Below are positions 63,968 to 64,000 of a stretch of DNA of 64,000 bases, piece by piece (within the stretch, counting starts at the first letter, position 1; every line of letters starts with the position of its first letter). This DNA comes from Planococcus citri (taxonomy: Eukaryota > Arthropoda > Insecta > Hemiptera > Pseudococcidae). Made by a program: the position numbers and the translations under genes. The notes beneath the pieces were generated by a model. The model did no database searches and was not told the origin of the DNA. It worked only from the letters and a program-made list of their open reading frames with translations. Where the stretch lies: the NCBI RefSeq assembly GCF_950023065.1, contig NC_088678.1, positions 84,105,590 through 84,169,589 of the forward strand, given 5' to 3'.

Positions 63968-64000
63968 GTAGGTAGGTCGGTCGGTCGGTCGGTCTGGGCA
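63107..64000. other. Upstream region of the AMT-like gene to window edge
   Basis: Contains ATACG repeats (63196-63230), MITE copy 3, then a compound microsatellite (TAGA, TAGG, TCGG units, 63935-63993). No gene is recognised. Confidence 0.6.
63723..63932 (+). mobile_element. Mariner-like MITE, family CAGGGTG, copy 3
   Basis: TA flanks (63721-63722, 63933-63934) enclose CAGGGTGGCCAGAAATATCG and CGATATTTCTGGCCACCCTG, the best-preserved terminal pair of the three copies. It lies upstream of the AMT-like gene. Confidence 0.85.

Noticed and set aside
1..64000. CRISPR, operon or integrated virus signals
   Set aside because: The window is spliced animal-type DNA; tandem repeats lack spacer structure and no viral polymerase, capsid or integrase frame was seen.

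Overview
This is a eukaryotic window. It holds spliced genes with GT-AG introns and many short introns of about 60-200 bp, with abundant microsatellites, miniature inverted-repeat elements and a tRNA-derived repeat. The gene set (Vps13, mitochondrial GTPBP3, a smoothelin-like protein, RPAIN, a TMEM121-like membrane protein and an AMT-type ammonium transporter homologue) and the intron style suggest an insect. A scale insect or mealybug-like hemipteran is my guess and cannot be proven from the sequence. I see no bacterial, viral or organellar block.

Layout. 1-15012 (-): Vps13, 52 coding exons traced by hand with a continuous reading frame; the C-terminus lies beyond the left edge. 16811-19195 (-): complete GTPBP3/MnmE-type tRNA-modifying GTPase, 8 exons, 517 aa. 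19196-26988: repeat-rich intergenic DNA. 27010-47980 (+): a 21-kb smoothelin-like gene with two smoothelin domains, one 5.6-kb exon and a C-terminal calponin-homology domain. Its first intron holds a roughly 1-kb-arm inverted repeat with two other elements nested in it. 47981-51685: intergenic, mostly a 1.55-kb TIR element full of TTGATC words with a tRNA-like module inside. 51686-52931 (-): RPAIN, 4 exons, 245 aa. 54188-55573 (+): two-exon multi-pass membrane protein. 58257-63106 (-): an 8-exon, 460-aa AMT/MEP/Rh-fold protein that appears to have lost both pore histidines.

The genes do not form a pathway: Vps13 is a lipid-transfer protein, GTPBP3 modifies mitochondrial tRNA, smoothelin-like proteins bind actin, RPAIN imports replication protein A, and the last two are membrane proteins. 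The most notable points are the AMT homologue without twin histidines, the smoothelin-domain duplication that kept its intron position, and a nested set of TIR elements, several with clear target-site duplications (TA, and one perfect 8 bp). Exon coordinates come from reading splice sites and protein continuity. Each complete model totals a whole number of codons, which supports the boundaries, but no transcript evidence was available.
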